Assembly (NCBI RefSeq): GCF_000252445.1
Contig: NC_017792.1
Location: 8,037-72,036, forward strand
Direction of reading: 5' to 3'
DNA: 64,000 nucleotides
Origin: Deinococcus gobiensis I-0
GTDB lineage: Bacteria > Deinococcota > Deinococci > Deinococcales > Deinococcaceae
Below are positions 60,961 through 64,000 of the stretch, in pieces (the stretch's first letter is position 1; each line of letters opens with the position of its first letter). Both the position numbers and the translations under genes were made by a program. Below the pieces are notes generated by a model. That model searched no databases and had not been told where the DNA came from. It worked only from the letters and a program-made list of their open reading frames with translations.

Positions 60961-61236
60961 GCCTCTGCCTCTTCTGCAGGTGCTTCCCCAGCTTCCATCT
61001 CCTCCACAGTCGGCGCCCACATCTCCAACGCGTCCCCAACCGTTTGAGGTGAGCCGCTGAACGCAAGATGTTTCTTGCGACGTAGATGGATTTTTGAGGA
61101 CGCCAGAAAAGCGGGAGAGGTCATTTCACAGAGAATAGGCAGAAGAGCGGCGACAGGCACGCTCATTTTCGTACGGGTGAGTTCTCGCCGATGGGCGGGA
61201 AGCAGCAGAGCACCCTGCGCCGTACCGGAACGGCTG

Positions 61237-61284
61237 TCAGTCCTGCACTTCCAGGACCTCAACCAGAGTCAGCCGCTCAGACAT
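61237..61284 (-). pseudogene. Broken death-on-curing-type toxin gene
   Basis: The ATG at 61284 overlaps the antitoxin stop, as in toxin-antitoxin pairs. The frame begins MSERLTLVEVLEVQD, like the first strand and helix of Doc toxins, then stops at 61237. No continuation with the Fic/Doc HxFx[D/N]GNKR motif was found down to 60960. It is therefore a remnant. Confidence 0.35.
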
Positions 61285-61519
61285 CCGCCAGCCTATGGAA
61301 CACCTCGTCATACTCCTCGAGGCTCTGGTCACGCGCCGCGGCGAACTGGGCCTGGCGCTGCGGCGTCCCGGAACGCTGGGCATCCTGGGCCGGGGTAATG
61401 ACGGTGGCCTTGCCCGGGACCGGTACCTCAACCTCACTGCCGATGCCCGTCAGCTCCTTCATCTCCCGGGTGATGATCAGGGCCTCGCTGTTCCCGAATC
61501 GGGAAGGGGTCTTACGCAT
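61277..61519 (-). CDS. MazE/AbrB-type antitoxin
   Basis: This 80-residue protein has an AbrB/MazE swapped-hairpin N-terminus (RFGNSEALIITREMKELTGI, then GSEVEVPVPGKATVIT). An acidic, helical C-terminal tail (RDQSLEEYDEVFHRLADV) would neutralise a toxin. The gene is intact while the overlapping downstream toxin is truncated, so it is an orphan antitoxin. AbrB-type antitoxins are often paired with Doc toxins. Confidence 0.7.
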   Translation of the reverse strand: MRKTPSRFGNSEALIITREMKELTGIGSEVEVPVPGKATVITPAQDAQRSGTPQRQAQFAAARDQSLEEYDEVFHRLADV

Positions 61520-61679
61520 GAGGGAGCATAACGCCGTTCATACAGATCAAAAGCCGTTTCCAAGCTCACTCCGAGTTGAGTTAGGAAGACCACTGAACCG
61601 GCTCCCAGGGTGTATAGCTCCTTTCTCAGGCCCTCTTTTTCGGCTGCACGACGTCTTTTTCTGGCCCCATGCGCATGGA

Positions 61680-61745
61680 TTGACAAGGCCTGCATAGGGG
61701 GCTATATTTAAGAAATCAAGGCGGCCTTTGGGTCGCCTTCTTCTT
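61680..61745 (+). ncRNA. Promoter-hairpin repeat unit, copy C (possible small RNA)
   Basis: TTGACA at 61680-61685, exactly 17 bases, TATATT at 61703-61708. AAGGCG (61718-61723) pairs with CGCCTT (61734-61739), followed by CTTCTTTG. It lies about 90 bases upstream of the DUF4157 gene and could act as its promoter with a leader hairpin. Confidence 0.55.
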
Positions 61746-61833
61746 TGCAACCTTCAGAGGATCTTGCCGCTGGTCAAGTTGGACCGCTCCGAGCCCTGTT
61801 CTCCTCTAAACTGAGGGCCTTCGGGAGGACCCC

Positions 61834-64000
61834 ATGGAGTTCAAGCCCAAGGCGAAAACCACTGCACGTCCTATCCCCATCCCGCGCCACGCCGAGTCGC
61901 CGACTGTTGAGCCTCTGCTCCCGGCCGGCGCACTCCTGGCGCAGGGCCTGCAGCGATTGATCAGCACGCCAGTCCAGAGCCAACGTCAGGCCGCACGCCC
62001 GGTCCTCCAGGCCGCAGGCCTCCGCCGCCAGGAGGAGCAGCGCACCTTGCTCCAGCGTCAGGTGCTGGAGCAGCAGGCCAGAACTGTCCACCTGCCCACG
62101 GATACGACCCGACAGGTCCTCCTGCGCCAGTCGGCCCCGCCTCCGCCCGTTCCTCGGCAGCCTCAATCCCCTGCGGACTGGGTCGCGGTCATGCATGCTC
62201 AGGCAGAGCAGATCGAAGGCCGCGTGACGAGCAGCCGCGAGGCTGCTCAGTTCAGTGCCCTCCAACGGCAGGTCGCCCAGACGCTGGTCCAGGGCTTCCG
62301 CGCCGACCGGCGGCCGGCTCAGGAACGTCACGACAGCTGCGCCGCGCACCTGGTCGCCCTGCAGCGCCATCCCAGCAGTGCCCCGGTAGCCGGAGTCGTC
62401 CTGGGCCTGATTCCGCAGGGGGAACGCCTCGCCCTGCAACGGGCCGTCGACCTGACCCGGCAAAGAGAGCAGGCGCAGGCTGTCCAGGACCAACAGGCGC
62501 TCGAAGCCCTGGCCATTCAGCGTCAACTGGCGGAGCTGGATGCCGAGGCGACCCAGCCTGTCCTACAACGCATTCAGGCCCGGCGTGGAGGTGGGAATCC
62601 CCTCCCGGCTGCGGTGCAGCGGCACCTTGAGCAAGGGCTGAACCATGACCTGAGTCAGGTGCGGATCCACGACGACGCGGAAGCCGACAAGCTCGCCAAG
62701 GGCGTCAACGCGGTCGCCTTCACGACGGGCACCGACATCTTCTTCCGGCGGGGCCAGTTCAACCCGAATACCCGGACCGGTCTGGAACTGCTGGCCCACG
62801 AGGTCACCCACACCGTGCAACAGAGCCGGGGGCAGGTGGGGACCGGCATCGATCCGGATGCGGGTCTGGAAGGTGAGGCCCGGAGGATGGGTGTGAAGCT
62901 CGCGCAGTTCATGCCCAGTCCCAAGACCCTGCTGCCGCCCATTCCGCACCAGCAGGGCCCGCACGCTCCCGGCGTCTACAGCCCCGCCGCGGCCCTCACC
63001 CGCGCGCGGAGCGGGGCGGTCACGACCACCCTCCACCGGCCCTTCCAGGCGCTCGGCCTGCAGCGCCAGAGCACGACTATTCAACGGAGCTTCATCGGCG
63101 ACCAGCTCGGCAGCCTCGCCGGACAGATCCCTGGGTACCGTGAGCTCTGCCTCGCGTTCGGCAAGGACCTCGTGACCGGCAAGACCCTCAAGCAGGACCC
63201 CAACACCGTTCTTGACGCCCTGGCAGGCTTTGTGCCCGGCCCGTTCAAGGACATGCTGCGGGCCGTGCGCCAGCAGAACCTCATCCCGAAAGCCTGGGCG
63301 TGGTTCCAGGGTGAACTGGGCAAACTCCAGCTCGGCGGGACCCTGACAGAGGTCAAGACTGCCATCACGAAGTTCCCGCCTGACCTGGGGACCGCGAAAG
63401 CGGCCCTGACCCGCCGCGCCGACGGCCTCAAACGCCTGATCAGCGGGGCAGGCCGGCACCTCGCGGGAATTGCCCTGACGGCCATCGAGGCGGGCCTGGG
63501 GCCGGTCGGGAAGAAGGTCATGGGGCTGCTTGGCGACGTCGTGATGCAGGTGCTCCGCGATCCCGCCAAGTTTGCGGGAAACCTGCTGCGCGCCCTCACC
63601 CAGGGGTTCACGCAGTTCCGCACCAACGCGGGCCGCTGGCTCAAGGACGGGTTGGGTACCTGGCTGACCGGCACGTCCGGCATCCAGTTCCCCGCCACCC
63701 TTGATCTGAAAGGCGTGTTCCTGACCGCCCTGAGCGTGATGGGCCTCACCTACCAGGCCCTGCGGGGGCGGCTCGTGAAGGAACTCGGGCAGGGCGGTGA
63801 GCAGAAGGTCGCCCTCGCCGAGAAGGGGGGGGGTGCCCTCGCCAGCCTCACCAAGGGCCTGCATCAGGCCCCTGAGGTCAAGGGGCAGCAGAGCGCCGTC
63901 GGCCAGGGCGTCGTGGACAACCTGAAAAAGGAGGTCACCACCTCGCTGGTCACTGCTGGGGCCGCCAAGGTCGCGTCGCTGCTCGTACCCGGTGGCGCGT
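61834..64000 (+). CDS. Large DUF4157 (eCIS core domain) protein, 3' end outside the window
   Basis: The frame is open from the ATG at 61834 (GGGAGGA upstream) to the window edge, at least 722 residues. The first ~240 residues are Gln/Arg/Ala-rich helices. The DUF4157 domain follows: LPAAVQRHLEQGLNHDLSQV, then RIHDDAEADKLAKGVNAVAF, GTDIFFRRGQFNP and LLAHEVTHTVQQSRGQ with its HExxH zinc site. After it comes an amphipathic Ala/Gly/Leu-rich helical region like those in toxin-delivery proteins. DUF4157 proteins are loaded by extracellular contractile injection systems. The toxic tip probably lies beyond the window. Minus-strand frames across this gene are shadows. Confidence 0.85.
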   Translation, partial: MEFKPKAKTTARPIPIPRHAESPTVEPLLPAGALLAQGLQRLISTPVQSQRQAARPVLQAAGLRRQEEQRTLLQRQVLEQQARTVHLPTDTTRQVLLRQSAPPPPVPRQPQSPADWVAVMHAQAEQIEGRVTSSREAAQFSALQRQVAQTLVQGFRADRRPAQERHDSCAAHLVALQRHPSSAPVAGVVLGLIPQGERLALQRAVDLTRQREQAQAVQDQQALEALAIQRQLAELDAEATQPVLQRIQARRGGGNPLPAAVQRHLEQGLNHDLSQVRIHDDAEADKLAKGVNAVAFTTGTDIFFRRGQFNPNTRTGLELLAHEVTHTVQQSRGQVGTGIDPDAGLEGEARRMGVKLAQFMPSPKTLLPPIPHQQGPHAPGVYSPAAALTRARSGAVTTTLHRPFQALGLQRQSTTIQRSFIGDQLGSLAGQIPGYRELCLAFGKDLVTGKTLKQDPNTVLDALAGFVPGPFKDMLRAVRQQNLIPKAWAWFQGELGKLQLGGTLTEVKTAITKFPPDLGTAKAALTRRADGLKRLISGAGRHLAGIALTAIEAGLGPVGKKVMGLLGDVVMQVLRDPAKFAGNLLRALTQGFTQFRTNAGRWLKDGLGTWLTGTSGIQFPATLDLKGVFLTALSVMGLTYQALRGRLVKELGQGGEQKVALAEKGGGALASLTKGLHQAPEVKGQQSAVGQGVVDNLKKEVTTSLVTAGAAKVASLLVPGGA

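Noticed and set aside
60957..61262. Minus-strand frame ending in an acidic tail (VEEMEAGEAPAEEAEA) and overlapping the GmrSD-like start by four bases
   Set aside because: The overlap is suggestive but the N-terminal part runs through the broken toxin region and no start or family could be supported.
62563..63864. 433-codon minus-strand frame at the right end
   Set aside because: It lies opposite the DUF4157 gene, which has a ribosome site, HEVTH motif and an open frame to the window edge.

Overview
The window looks like part of a large plasmid or secondary replicon of a Deinococcus-like bacterium. This is inferred from the high-GC coding sequence, an iteron-controlled initiator next to a small ParA partition locus, decayed IS4/IS630/IS5-type elements, and DUF4157-type and PadR/anti-sigma-like genes. 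No rRNA, tRNA or CRISPR array was seen, and the species assignment is an inference.

Layout. (1) 1-6.2 kb: a truncated antitoxin-like gene, then a mobile three-gene recombinase cassette (two tyrosine recombinases plus a small coiled-coil protein) with an XRE repressor. Both sides carry copies of one 19-bp near-palindrome in inverted orientation. (2) 6.3-6.75 kb: a gene-free stretch with four perfect inverted repeats. (3) 6.7-15 kb: plasmid core, with the initiator and seven iterons, ParA with a ribbon-helix-helix partner and palindromic sites, an HNH nuclease, a putative zinc-protease toxin with a coupled immunity candidate, an Imm11-like protein and a sulfotransferase. (4) 15-23.8 kb: restriction region, with an hsdS remnant, then a C5-cytosine methyltransferase, an McrB-like AAA+ motor, a DUF2357 nuclease and Vsr in one operon, bracketed by two decayed IS4 copies in the same orientation. 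(5) 24.2-41 kb: a defence-like island whose core operon is an unknown gene, a NERD-SF1 helicase, DrmA, DrmB, a second SF1 ATPase and an unknown gene. Two convergent TPR/winged-helix regulators follow, one paired with a tiny secreted peptide, then a HelD-like ATPase. DrmA and DrmB are the DISARM core, but the DISARM methyltransferase and phospholipase-D nuclease are absent. (6) 41-44.4 kb: IS remnants, a PadR module and a serine recombinase. (7) 44.5-53.5 kb: a class III lanthipeptide cluster, with six tandem 33-34-residue precursors carrying an SxxSxxC core, a LanKC synthetase, an ABC exporter, a large STAND/SARP-type regulator, a second secreted peptide and heptamer repeats at two promoters. 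(8) 53.5-64 kb: VapBC, an acetyltransferase, a second PadR module, a GmrSD-like restriction protein, a broken toxin-antitoxin pair and a large DUF4157 protein running off the window.

How the parts fit. The window is largely accessory DNA: replication and partition, several layers of DNA-targeting defence, toxins with immunity genes, and a peptide natural-product locus, with repeated IS debris between modules. The most novel parts are the DISARM-like operon with its peptide/TPR regulatory annex and the six-precursor lanthipeptide locus. A ~65-bp unit made of a near-consensus promoter (exactly 17-bp spacer) followed at once by a hairpin occurs three times and is unexplained.
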